In this document: positions 7,484 through 14,791 of the stretch, one piece after another
Layout: each line of letters begins with the position of its first letter
How positions within the stretch are numbered: position 1 is the stretch's first letter
Assembly: GCA_004552485.1 (NCBI GenBank)
Contig: SFOH01000031.1
Span: forward strand, 1-25,764
From: Bacteroidales bacterium
GTDB lineage: Bacteria > Bacteroidota > Bacteroidia > Bacteroidales > Muribaculaceae
Direction of reading: 5' to 3'
DNA: 25,764 nt
The notes under the pieces: model-generated
Database searches by the model: none
What the model was told of the DNA's origin: nothing
What the model saw: the letters and a program-made list of their open reading frames with translations, nothing else
Program-made: the position numbers and the translations under genes

Positions 7484-10306
7484 ATGAAGATTTTACGTTA
7501 CTTTTGCGCGGCCGCGCTGGCGATGACGCTGGCTCTGTCCGCGCAGGCAAAGCTCAGAGAGCTTCCCGCCGACCCGGAGGTGCGCATCGGCACGCTCCCC
7601 AACGGCCTGACCTATTACCTCCGCCACAATGACACTCCCAAGAACCAGGTCGACTTCTACCTGGCTCAGAAGGTGGGCTCCGTCAACGAAACGGAGGAGC
7701 AGCGCGGCCTGGCCCACTTCCTCGAGCACATGTGCTTCAACGGCACCAAACACTTCCCCGGCAACACGGTAATCAGCTACCTCGAAAGCCTGGGCGTGAA
7801 ATTCGGCGCCAACCTCAATGCCTACACCTCCACCGACCAGACCGTCTACAACATCTGCCGCGTGCCTGCCGCGCGTCAGTCGGCCCTCGACTCATGCCTG
7901 CTCATCCTGCGCGACTGGAGCCATGACCTGCGCCTCGACGGCAAGGACATCGACGAGGAGCGCGGCGTGATTGTCAGCGAATGGCGCCAGCGCAACGGTT
8001 CTGCCAACAACCGCCTCCTTGAGAAGGCCGCCCCGGAAATCTACGGCGACTGCATCTACGGCCACCGTCTGCCCATCGGTCTGATGTCGGTGGTCGAGAA
8101 TTTCCCGCACAAGACTCTTCGTGAGTATTACAAGAAATGGTATCACCCCGTGAATCAGGCCGTTATCGTCGTGGGCGACATCGACCTCGACCGCACTGAG
8201 GCCGAGATTCAGAAGCTGTGGGGCGACATCAAACCCGCCGAGCCCGGCACCGTCGCTCAGCCCGTTATAGTGTCCGCCAATGCCCGTCCCATCGCCACCG
8301 TGCAGTCCGACCCCGAGCAGCAGATGCCCATGGTGACGCTCTACATCAAGCACGCCGATGTGGCCGACTCGCTGGAGAACACCATCGAGGAACTGCGTCG
8401 CGCAACGGTCATCCACCTGGTCAACACCATGCTCGTCGACCGCCTCGACAACCTTGAGCAGCGCCCCGATGCGCCCGTCGCTAACATCGGCATCGGCGAT
8501 ATGAATTTCCTCATGGCACGCACCCAGCCCGCCCTGCTCGTGCGCGGTCAGGCCAAGCCCGGCCGCGAGACCGAGGCCGTCAGCGGCTTTGCCGAGATTC
8601 TCAAGCAGGCCGCCAAACACGGCTTCACGGAGACCGAGCTCAAACGCGCGAAAATCGACGCCATGGGCAAACTCGAGAACGAATATGCCAACCGCGCGTC
8701 GGTCACCAACACCGACTATGCCCGCCGCTACGTCAACCTCTTCCTCGAGGGCGGCGCCAACCCCTCCGCCGAGCAGTACTATAAGATGATGAAGGGCGTG
8801 ATCGGTCGCACCACGCTCGCGAATGTCAACGCCTACGTCCGTGAAATTGTGACACCCGACGACGCCAACGTCGTGCTGATTGCCTATGTCCCCTCAGGCT
8901 CCAAGCTCACCAAGGATGACCTCGTCAAGGCCTACACCGGCGTTGACCGGGACGCCCTCGCCGCATACGTCGACGAAGATGTCACCGGCTCGCTCATGGA
9001 CAAGTTGCCCGAGCCCGGCACCATCGTCAAGGAAGAGACCGTCGACGCCTTCGGCTCGAAAGTGTGGACCCTCAGCAACGGCGTGCGCGTGCACCTTCGC
9101 CACAACGCGAAGAAGGCCGACCAGGTGCTCATCCAGGGCTACAGCGAGGGCGGAATGTCCATCGGCTACGACCCCAAGCTCGGTCCCGAATACCGCCTCA
9201 TGGAGCACGCTCTGCCCGTCTGCGCCGTCGGCCCTTACACCCAGAGCCGCCTGCGCAAGATGCTGGCCGGCAAGACCCTGCGCCACGACATCAAGATTGA
9301 GGAAATGCGCGAGAGCATGGGCGTGGCAACCACTCCCGCCGACCTCGAGACAGCCATGCAGCTCATCTATCTCAAGGCCACCGACCTGCGCAAAGACACC
9401 ATCGCCTACCGCAACATGGTCGAGAACCGCCGCCTCAAACTCTCCTCGACAAACACCAACCCCACGTTCATCATGGGCGACAGCATCCACTCGAACGTCT
9501 TCAACCACCATCCCTTCGGCGAAAAGCTCTCGCTGGCCGACCTCGACTCAGTCTCTTACGACCGCATCATGAACATCTACCGCGACCGCTTCGGCGACAT
9601 GAGCGACTTCACCTTCTACATCACCGGCAACTTCGACGAAGACTCGCTGCGCAACCTTGCCACGCGCTACCTCGCCGCCCTCCCCAGCCACGGACGCGTT
9701 GAGCATCAGCAGGACTGCGGCTATCGCTACATGAGCGGCCGCGTGCACAAGCGTTTCACCTGCCCCATGGAGACTCCCCAGTCAATCTGCTACACCTTCT
9801 ACCACTATCCCTGCGACTACAACGTGCAGAACCTCGTGGCCGGACACATGCTCGGAACCCTCGTCGCCAACAGCCTGCGCGAGGACATACGCGAGAAACG
9901 CGGCTGGACCTACGGCGTGAAATCGCACATCGGCCTCACCGGCGCCATGAACGGACAGGACCCCTCGCGCATGATTATGCCCGTCTACATCCGCGTGTCG
10001 CCCGAGAACGCCACCGCCACCTTCCAAGCCGTTACCGACGGTGTGGACGCCTTTGCCGACGCCGCCAACATCTCTGCCGAAGACATCGCCAAAGTGCAGC
10101 AGAACATGCTCAAAGACTACGCCGACAGCGGCGACGACAATGCCTACTGGATTTCAGTAATGTACGCCCTCGACCGCTACGGCGAAGACTTCCGCACCGG
10201 CTACGAAGCCGCCGTCAAGGCCCAGACGCCCGCCACCCTCTCCGCCTTCGCCCGCCGCCATCTCCTCCCCGCCTCCCGCATCCAGCTCGAAATGAGCCCC
10301 GAATAA
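7484..10306 (+). CDS. M16 family zinc metallopeptidase (pitrilysin-like)
   Basis: A 940-residue protease. The signal peptide is residues 1-22 (MKILRYFCAAALAMTLALSAQA), so it is probably periplasmic or outer-membrane associated. The catalytic half has the inverted zinc motif HFLEH at about 78-82, followed by FNGTKHFPGN, and the distal acidic ligand in DIDEERGVIVSEW at about 156-168, the spacing expected for M16. The C-terminal half repeats the fold (VWTLSNGVRVHLRHN at about 525) but lacks HxxEH, as usual for the inactive domain. It has R/Y motifs near the end (REDIREKRGWTYGVKS). Length fits the two-domain family. An upstream in-frame GTG at 7481 is less likely than the ATG at 7484. It follows the DUF6850 gene by 48 bases. 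M16 enzymes typically cleave peptides and small unfolded proteins, so I infer it processes what the receptor imports. Confidence 0.93.
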   Translation: MKILRYFCAAALAMTLALSAQAKLRELPADPEVRIGTLPNGLTYYLRHNDTPKNQVDFYLAQKVGSVNETEEQRGLAHFLEHMCFNGTKHFPGNTVISYLESLGVKFGANLNAYTSTDQTVYNICRVPAARQSALDSCLLILRDWSHDLRLDGKDIDEERGVIVSEWRQRNGSANNRLLEKAAPEIYGDCIYGHRLPIGLMSVVENFPHKTLREYYKKWYHPVNQAVIVVGDIDLDRTEAEIQKLWGDIKPAEPGTVAQPVIVSANARPIATVQSDPEQQMPMVTLYIKHADVADSLENTIEELRRATVIHLVNTMLVDRLDNLEQRPDAPVANIGIGDMNFLMARTQPALLVRGQAKPGRETEAVSGFAEILKQAAKHGFTETELKRAKIDAMGKLENEYANRASVTNTDYARRYVNLFLEGGANPSAEQYYKMMKGVIGRTTLANVNAYVREIVTPDDANVVLIAYVPSGSKLTKDDLVKAYTGVDRDALAAYVDEDVTGSLMDKLPEPGTIVKEETVDAFGSKVWTLSNGVRVHLRHNAKKADQVLIQGYSEGGMSIGYDPKLGPEYRLMEHALPVCAVGPYTQSRLRKMLAGKTLRHDIKIEEMRESMGVATTPADLETAMQLIYLKATDLRKDTIAYRNMVENRRLKLSSTNTNPTFIMGDSIHSNVFNHHPFGEKLSLADLDSVSYDRIMNIYRDRFGDMSDFTFYITGNFDEDSLRNLATRYLAALPSHGRVEHQQDCGYRYMSGRVHKRFTCPMETPQSICYTFYHYPCDYNVQNLVAGHMLGTLVANSLREDIREKRGWTYGVKSHIGLTGAMNGQDPSRMIMPVYIRVSPENATATFQAVTDGVDAFADAANISAEDIAKVQQNMLKDYADSGDDNAYWISVMYALDRYGEDFRTGYEAAVKAQTPATLSAFARRHLLPASRIQLEMSPE

Positions 10307-10327
10307 CCCCGTCACCCCTCTCACGAG

Positions 10328-10362
10328 CGCCCCGTCAGCCACCCCGGTTGACGGGGCGTTTT
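10328..10362 (+). terminator. Rho-independent terminator of the receptor/M16 operon
   Basis: A 10-bp perfect stem (CGCCCCGTCA at 10328-10337, TGACGGGGCG at 10349-10358) followed by TTTT. It lies 22 bases after the M16 stop codon and closes the operon. Confidence 0.88.
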
Positions 10363-10438
10363 CACGTATGCGCCCGCCAACATCCCCCAACGAAAATGTG
10401 TTATTAATTTAAGATACAGCGAAATAAAGACACAAATA

Positions 10439-10470
10439 TTTGCCGTATTCAGAATTTATTCGTAGATTTG
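10439..10470 (+). promoter_or_regulatory. Consensus promoter of the low-GC gene pair
   Basis: TTTG at 10439-10442, a 20-bp spacer, then TAGATTTG at 10463-10470: a full Bacteroidetes promoter match. The start of transcription would be about 10476, some 20 bases before the first ATG. Confidence 0.75.
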
Positions 10471-10495
10471 CAGACCATCATAAAAGCCGATAAGA

Positions 10496-10657
10496 ATGAA
10501 CGCCTTAAAAAACAAGCCACTGAAGGTGAAGAAAACTTCTCCCATCGGGACCGCAAAGGATTCCGACGCTAACGGCCATGCTATCAAGCTGAAAGGCATA
10601 ACAGATGCTGAGCGTCAGAAACTCAGAATCCCGTCATACACATATCTGCTTCCGTGA
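10496..10657 (+). CDS. Small basic protein, 53 residues, unknown function
   Basis: An ORF of 53 codons starting ATG 26 bases after a consensus -7 element. The product begins MNALKNKPLKVKKTSPIG and ends RIPSYTYLLP. It is Lys-rich at the N-terminus, with no signal peptide or membrane segment. Its TGA stop overlaps the GTG start of the next gene (GTGA at 10654-10657), the usual arrangement of translationally coupled pairs. Base composition is clearly more AT-rich than the flanking genes. I do not recognise the family. A small first gene coupled to a larger second one fits an antitoxin/toxin, an immunity/effector pair or a leader peptide, but no domain supports choosing among these. Confidence 0.6.
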   Translation: MNALKNKPLKVKKTSPIGTAKDSDANGHAIKLKGITDAERQKLRIPSYTYLLP

Positions 10658-11223
10658 CATCTCATCCCGAATTTTATAAACCCACACTGATAATGCGAAG
10701 CAAAGACCCATCTCTGCTTCGCATTACTGATTTATGGTCTTTCCGCTTCACCAAAAGCCATAAGCGCTACATTGTTGAAGTCGAAGGCTTTGAGCATGAA
10801 TTCTATGGCATCAAATTCTACTGGAAAGGCGTTGAGAAAAGCAAAAACAGATATTCCTTGCTTACCAATGACTATGAACCCAGAACAATTATACGCAGTT
10901 GCATCGAAGTCATGCTGGAATACTACAGAAAAGATCCACTTGTATCATTCGGGTTTGTAGCAGCGCCAGATTTGGAAAGAGATATAAAAGGGAAAAAGCT
11001 TGATCCGGCGGCCGGTAGCCGCAGATTCAGGTTCTACCAACGAATGATGATTAACTTGTTCGGTCCCAAAACGTTCTATCAGGCATCAGATACAACGAAT
11101 ACCATCTATCTGATGATTAATATGGAGCAACTCGAATCCGGCGCTGTTACTTTTAAGGATATCGAGAATCGGTTGAATCAGACTTATGAAGGGACCTATG
11201 TCGTAGATGACCCCCCCGGTTAA
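10654..11223 (+). CDS. Unrecognised cytoplasmic protein of the low-GC cassette
   Basis: A 189-residue protein with no signal peptide or membrane helix. It is rich in aromatic and basic residues (SFRFTKSHKRYIVEVEGFEH, RFRFYQRMMINLFGPKTF). The GTG at 10654 overlaps the upstream stop; an alternative ATG at 10693 would remove 13 residues. The frame ends just after a run of seven Cs (11211-11217). With eight Cs the frame would continue to a TGA at 11280-11282 and add a plausible helical tail (RLTLEQTLLQIEAVYILRRQG), so the true C-terminus may be longer. Low GC and isolation between a terminator and a tRNA suggest horizontal acquisition. I cannot name the family or function. Confidence 0.7.
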   Translation: MTSHPEFYKPTLIMRSKDPSLLRITDLWSFRFTKSHKRYIVEVEGFEHEFYGIKFYWKGVEKSKNRYSLLTNDYEPRTIIRSCIEVMLEYYRKDPLVSFGFVAAPDLERDIKGKKLDPAAGSRRFRFYQRMMINLFGPKTFYQASDTTNTIYLMINMEQLESGAVTFKDIENRLNQTYEGTYVVDDPPG

Positions 11224-11332
11224 CTTTAGAACAGACACTTCTACAAATAGAAGCCGTTTACATATTGAGAAGACAAGGGTGACCCATGAAACCGAGTGTG
11301 ACCCGTTTTTATACCACAGGTTATTATATAAT

Positions 11333-11365
11333 AAGTGGCTATAAATCGTTGATTTATAGCCACTT
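11333..11365 (-). terminator. Perfect 15-bp hairpin downstream of tRNA-Pro
   Basis: AAGTGGCTATAAATC at 11333-11347 pairs perfectly with 11351-11365 around a 3-base loop. It starts 9 bases beyond the tRNA 3' end, so it probably terminates or protects the tRNA transcript. On the minus strand the following bases are TATTATATAATAA, AT-rich but not a T run. It could also stop readthrough from the low-GC pair on the other strand. Confidence 0.6.
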
Positions 11366-11373
11366 GCGTGGTG

Positions 11374-11447
11374 TCGGGGTGACAGGATTCGAACCTGCGA
11401 CCACCTGGTCCCAAACCAGGTGCGCTACCGGACTGCGCTACGCCCCG
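11374..11447 (-). tRNA. tRNA-Pro (anticodon UGG)
   Basis: The minus strand gives a 74-base cloverleaf. The acceptor is CGGGGCG, the D arm carries GCGCAG..GGTAGCGC, the anticodon loop is TTTGGGA with TGG at 11411-11413, and the T arm is GCAGG-TTCGAAT-CCTGT. The 3' acceptor strand is CACCCCG with discriminator A. CCA is not encoded (the next bases are CAC). Position 6 of the acceptor is C facing A67, giving one mismatch in an otherwise paired stem. Confidence 0.96.
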
Positions 11448-11463
11448 CCGTGTTTCGTGCCTG

Positions 11464-11495
11464 CAAAATTACAAACATTTTCTGAATTATGCAAA
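11464..11495 (-). promoter_or_regulatory. Promoter of tRNA-Pro
   Basis: On the minus strand TTTG (11492-11495), a 20-bp spacer, then TAATTTTG (11464-11471), 16 bases before the mature tRNA 5' end. A full Bacteroidetes consensus. Confidence 0.78.
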
Positions 11496-11546
11496 TGCGT
11501 TTGTCTACTGCAACATACTGCAACATGGTGGCCATGAGGCTACGGG

Positions 11547-12128
11547 TCAGCGGCGATGCATGTGGTGCATTAGGTGCGTGGAGAAGGGGCGGCGGCCGAT
11601 GTCGCGGAAGCCGAGGCGCTCGTAGAGGGCATGGGCACGCGGATTGCCGGGGTCGCAGAGGAGTCCCAGGGGCTTGGCGACGGAGGCATGGTGGCGGGCG
11701 GCGGCTTCGATGAGCAGTGCGCCCAGGCCGTGGCCTCGGTATTCGGGGAAGACGGCCAGCGAGTCGAGGTAGATTTCTCCGGGTTCAGTCTCGTCGGCGA
11801 GTTCCGCCTCGTTGATGTACCAGTTGAGGATGTCGCGTGCGGCGGCGATGAAGGCGCGGCGCAGTTCGTGGAGGCGCGCGCCGTCGTAGCTGACGAGGAT
11901 GCCGGCCGTGGTGCCGTCTTCGGCTTCGGCCACGAGGGTGTTGTTCCAGCTGTACTGGGCGTTGTCGGAGGCGGCGAGCTCGGTGAAGAGGCGGTCAACC
12001 AGGGGCAGGCGCGCGGGATCTCCGCCGACCATGTCGAGCGGCAGTTCTGCGCCTAAGGCCATCACCACGCCGCGGCCTATTGCCGGGGCATCCTCACGCC
12101 GCGCGGGTCGTATCGTAAACTTTTCCAT
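11547..12128 (-). CDS. GNAT family N-acetyltransferase
   Basis: A 193-residue cytoplasmic enzyme of the GCN5-related fold, which transfers the acetyl group of acetyl-CoA to an amine. The N-terminal strand FTIRPARREDAPAI is the usual GNAT opening. Motif A appears at about 124-150 as IYLDSLAVFPEYRGHGLGALLI, with the acetyl-CoA pyrophosphate loop R-G-H-G-L-G. Motif B follows as GNPRAHALYERLGFRDIG. Length is normal. The substrate cannot be deduced; nothing nearby is a ribosomal protein or an amino-sugar pathway gene. It is a single gene, with tRNA-Pro downstream on the same strand but served by its own promoter. Confidence 0.92.
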   Translation of the reverse strand: MEKFTIRPARREDAPAIGRGVVMALGAELPLDMVGGDPARLPLVDRLFTELAASDNAQYSWNNTLVAEAEDGTTAGILVSYDGARLHELRRAFIAAARDILNWYINEAELADETEPGEIYLDSLAVFPEYRGHGLGALLIEAAARHHASVAKPLGLLCDPGNPRAHALYERLGFRDIGRRPFSTHLMHHMHRR

Positions 12129-12201
12129 AAGTGTTTATGTCGTTAAAATAAGGGGAAGTGCTGAGACTCGGCCACAACGATGCGGCCTGCCTTTTCTTCT
12201 G

Positions 12202-12209
12202 CAAAGATA
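12202..12209 (-). promoter_or_regulatory. -7 element of the GNAT gene
   Basis: The minus strand reads TATCTTTG, matching TAnnTTTG. The nearest TTTG upstream has a 24-bp spacer, so the -33 box is not convincing. The leader would be about 67 bases. Confidence 0.5.
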
Positions 12210-12328
12210 GCACTTTTTCTCCGGAAAATGCCGCAAACCGCGCTCAAAAAGCCGTTTCTTTACAATGTTTAAGGCACGGATGCCCGAAGTTAACATAAGT
12301 TTATAGCCGCTATCTCGGAAATTTTTCG

Positions 12329-12336
12329 TACCTTTG
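12329..12336 (+). promoter_or_regulatory. -7 element of the GT5-like / DUF4270 pair
   Basis: TACCTTTG matches TAnnTTTG, 49 bases upstream of the ATG at 12386. No good -33 TTG is seen at 19-21 bp. Confidence 0.55.
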
Positions 12337-12385
12337 CATCGGAAAATACCCATTAATTTTCATCACCTTTTACATTATCATCGAA

Positions 12386-13204
12386 ATGACCCTTGACAAA
12401 GCTCTCTTTATCTCTCAGGAGATAACGCCATATCTGCACGCTTCGCCGCTGGCAACGCTGTGCCGCGACCTGCCCCAGTCCATCCAGGAAAAAGGCACGG
12501 AGATACGCACATTCATGCCCAAATACGGTGCCATCAACGAGCGACGTAACCAGCTCCACGAGGTGATTCGCCTGTCGGGTCTCAATATCGTAATCGACGA
12601 CAACGACCATCCTCTGATCATCAAGGTGGCCACCCTCCAGCCCTCGCGCATGCAGGTCTACTTCATCGACAACGACGACTATTTCTCGCGCAGCGGCGCC
12701 GGTGCCGGCCTCGAGACTGAGACACATCCCGCCGACAACGACGAACGTATCATGTTCTTCGCGCGCGGCGTCATCGAGACGGTGAAGAAGCTGCGCTGGG
12801 TGCCCAAGGTGGTGCACTGCACGGGCTGGGCAACGGCTCTTGCGCCTCTCTACATCCGCCGCAAGTATGCCGACGACCCCACGCTTAAGAACGTGAAGAT
12901 AGTGTTCTCCGTCTATCCCGGCGAGCCCGTCGAGGTTCTCAACTCCAGGATGGTGGACAAACTCAAGCAGGACGGATTTGCCGACGAAGACATCGCCGCT
13001 CTGAGCGAGGCCGCCTCCATTGACGCAGCCGCCCTCTCTCGTCAGGCCATCGACTATGCCGACGGCGTGGTGGCCGCAACCGCTGACGCCGACCCCGCGC
13101 TGATCGAGTATGCACGCGCCAAAGGCAAACCCGTCATGGATTTCCCCGGCGACGAGAACTATGCCGACGCCTACATCAACTTCTATAACACTCTCCCTGA
13201 ATAA
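12386..13204 (+). CDS. Glycogen/starch synthase-like protein (N-terminal GT5 domain only)
   Basis: A 272-residue protein resembling the short 'glycogen/starch synthase' found across Bacteroidales. It keeps the family landmarks FISQEITPYL, EIRTFMPKYGAINERRNQLHEV, QVYFIDNDDYF and VVHCTGWATALAPLYIR, which correspond to the N-terminal Rossmann domain of GT5. A full enzyme has about 480 residues and two domains; the C-terminal sugar-nucleotide domain is absent. The usual K-x-G-G-L loop after the first strand reads ASPLATL, so the Lys that contacts ADP-glucose is missing. I infer it is not a normal glycosyltransferase and may have a regulatory or structural role. The DUF4270 gene follows 57 bases downstream with no intervening promoter or terminator, so they form an operon. 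Confidence 0.85.
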   Translation: MTLDKALFISQEITPYLHASPLATLCRDLPQSIQEKGTEIRTFMPKYGAINERRNQLHEVIRLSGLNIVIDDNDHPLIIKVATLQPSRMQVYFIDNDDYFSRSGAGAGLETETHPADNDERIMFFARGVIETVKKLRWVPKVVHCTGWATALAPLYIRRKYADDPTLKNVKIVFSVYPGEPVEVLNSRMVDKLKQDGFADEDIAALSEAASIDAAALSRQAIDYADGVVAATADADPALIEYARAKGKPVMDFPGDENYADAYINFYNTLPE

Positions 13205-13261
13205 CGTTCCCGCTGCCGCCTCCGCCGGTAGCCCCTCATCACTCATTCCTCTGAAAAGACA

Positions 13262-14665
13262 ATGAAAAAGACAAGATACAAGGCCGCTATGAAATGCGCC
13301 GCCGCCGCCGCCCTCACCCTCATGGCAATGGCTCCGATGGTGAGCTGCAACGATGACTCGACCATCGGCGGCTCGCTGGTGAGCGACTCCCTCGAAGTGG
13401 TCATCGACTCATCGTTCACCGTCACCGGCCACACTATCGCCGCCGACCCCATCCTCTCGCGCACGACCATGCAGCTCCTGGGCAGCGTCGACGTCCCCGG
13501 CTTCGGAACGCTCAGCTCCGACTTCGTCACCCAATTCATGCCCGCCAACGCCATCGACACCGCCGGCATCACCGCCGCACAGATCGACTCGCTGCGCATG
13601 TTCATGGTCATGAACCTCGGCGCCTACACCGGCGACTCCATCGCCCCCATGGGCCTCGGCGTCTATCGCCTCACCGACGAGCTGGAGACACCCATCTACA
13701 GCACCTTCAACGTCGCCGGCAAGTACGACCCCAACGCCCTCGCCAAGAAGATTTACAGCTACACCGTCATGGGCGACGCCGACTCGCTGAAGACCGCCAA
13801 ATACCGCCAGATTATCGTCAATCTGCCCGTATCGCTGGGCCGCGAGCTGTTCTCGGCCTACGTCGCCAACCCTGCCAACTACAGCACCCCCACCGCCTTT
13901 GCCTCCAACGTCTTCAAAGGCATCTATGTGAAGACCACCTACGGCAGCGGACGTCTCTCGCGTATCGAGCAGACAACAATGCGCATGTACTATCACACCA
14001 CCGTCAAGGACTCCCTCGGCCGTGACAGCATCTTGCGCTACGTCGGCAACTACTTCGCCGTCACCCCCGAAATCATCACCAACAACAACATCAAGCTCGA
14101 CATGGCGCAGAGCCTCAAAGACCGCGCCTCACAGGGTCAGACACTCATTGTGGCACCCTCGGGCTACAACGCCCAGCTCACGTTCCCCACGCGCGAGATA
14201 ATCTCACGCTACAAGAACAACATCACCAACCTTGGCGTCATCAACCTCCTCACCTTCACCCTCCCCGCCATCGAGATTGCCAACGACCACGGCATCACGC
14301 CGCCGCCCACGCTGCTGCTCATTCAGAAGAGTAAGTTCGCCGAGTTCTTCCGCGACAACAAGCTGACCGACTCCAAGACCAGCTTCTATGCCAACTATAA
14401 CGAGAACACCAAGACCTACACCTTCAGCGGCATGCGCGACTATCTCATCGACATGATGAACCAGGAGCAAATCACCGACGACGACTGCACATTCTACATC
14501 GTTCCCGTTGACGTGGTCACCGAGACGAACACCGACAGTTACTACGGCAGCACCTCCACCGTTGTCAAAGCCATCAACCCCTACGTGACGACCCCCGTGA
14601 TGGTGCAGCTCGACCTCTCCAAAGCCCGCGTCACCCTCACCTACACCAAGCAGTCCCTGCTCTAA
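13262..14665 (+). CDS. DUF4270 family lipoprotein
   Basis: A 467-residue predicted lipoprotein. The signal peptide ends MVSC with the modified Cys at residue 29, followed by NDDS, an acidic patch like the Bacteroidetes surface-export signal. The start of the mature chain, STIGGSLVSDSLEVVIDSSFTV, is characteristic of DUF4270. The body is beta-rich (TMQLLGSVDVPGFGTLSSDFVTQF...), with no catalytic motif. The reaction is unknown. It sits behind the GT5-like gene, an order I recall from other Bacteroidales, which suggests a shared cell-envelope or polysaccharide-related role. A strong terminator follows. Confidence 0.87.
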   Translation: MKKTRYKAAMKCAAAAALTLMAMAPMVSCNDDSTIGGSLVSDSLEVVIDSSFTVTGHTIAADPILSRTTMQLLGSVDVPGFGTLSSDFVTQFMPANAIDTAGITAAQIDSLRMFMVMNLGAYTGDSIAPMGLGVYRLTDELETPIYSTFNVAGKYDPNALAKKIYSYTVMGDADSLKTAKYRQIIVNLPVSLGRELFSAYVANPANYSTPTAFASNVFKGIYVKTTYGSGRLSRIEQTTMRMYYHTTVKDSLGRDSILRYVGNYFAVTPEIITNNNIKLDMAQSLKDRASQGQTLIVAPSGYNAQLTFPTREIISRYKNNITNLGVINLLTFTLPAIEIANDHGITPPPTLLLIQKSKFAEFFRDNKLTDSKTSFYANYNENTKTYTFSGMRDYLIDMMNQEQITDDDCTFYIVPVDVVTETNTDSYYGSTSTVVKAINPYVTTPVMVQLDLSKARVTLTYTKQSLL

Positions 14666-14708
14666 CCTTCCTCCCCACACGCATTATCATCCCCCCTCCC
14701 ATACACCG

Positions 14709-14741
14709 CGCCCCGGCCTCTCTACGACGCCGGGGCGTTTT
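14709..14741 (+). terminator. Rho-independent terminator of the GT5-like / DUF4270 operon
   Basis: A 9-bp perfect GC stem (CGCCCCGGC at 14709-14717, GCCGGGGCG at 14729-14737) followed by TTTT, 43 bases after the DUF4270 stop. Confidence 0.88.
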
Positions 14742-14783
14742 GCATCATCATTGGTCAACGGAGCTGGATGCCACCAGGCCTGT

Positions 14784-14791
14784 ATTCGGTT
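14784..14791 (+). repeat. Left copy of target-site duplication
   Basis: ATTCGGTT flanks the mobile element here and again at 15277-15284. The first A is ambiguous, because the right-hand A can belong to the inverted repeat, so the duplication is 7 or 8 bp. Confidence 0.8.

Noticed and set aside
10307..11447. Search for an attachment-site repeat of the tRNA-Pro 3' end around the low-GC pair
   Set aside because: No copy of the tRNA 3' end is visible on the far side of the cassette, so integration at the tRNA is not supported.
11286..11537. 83-codon frame encoding a TGFEPATTWSQTRCATGLRYAP-like peptide
   Set aside because: The peptide is the well-known artefact of translating a tRNA gene antisense; the tRNA-Pro fully explains it.
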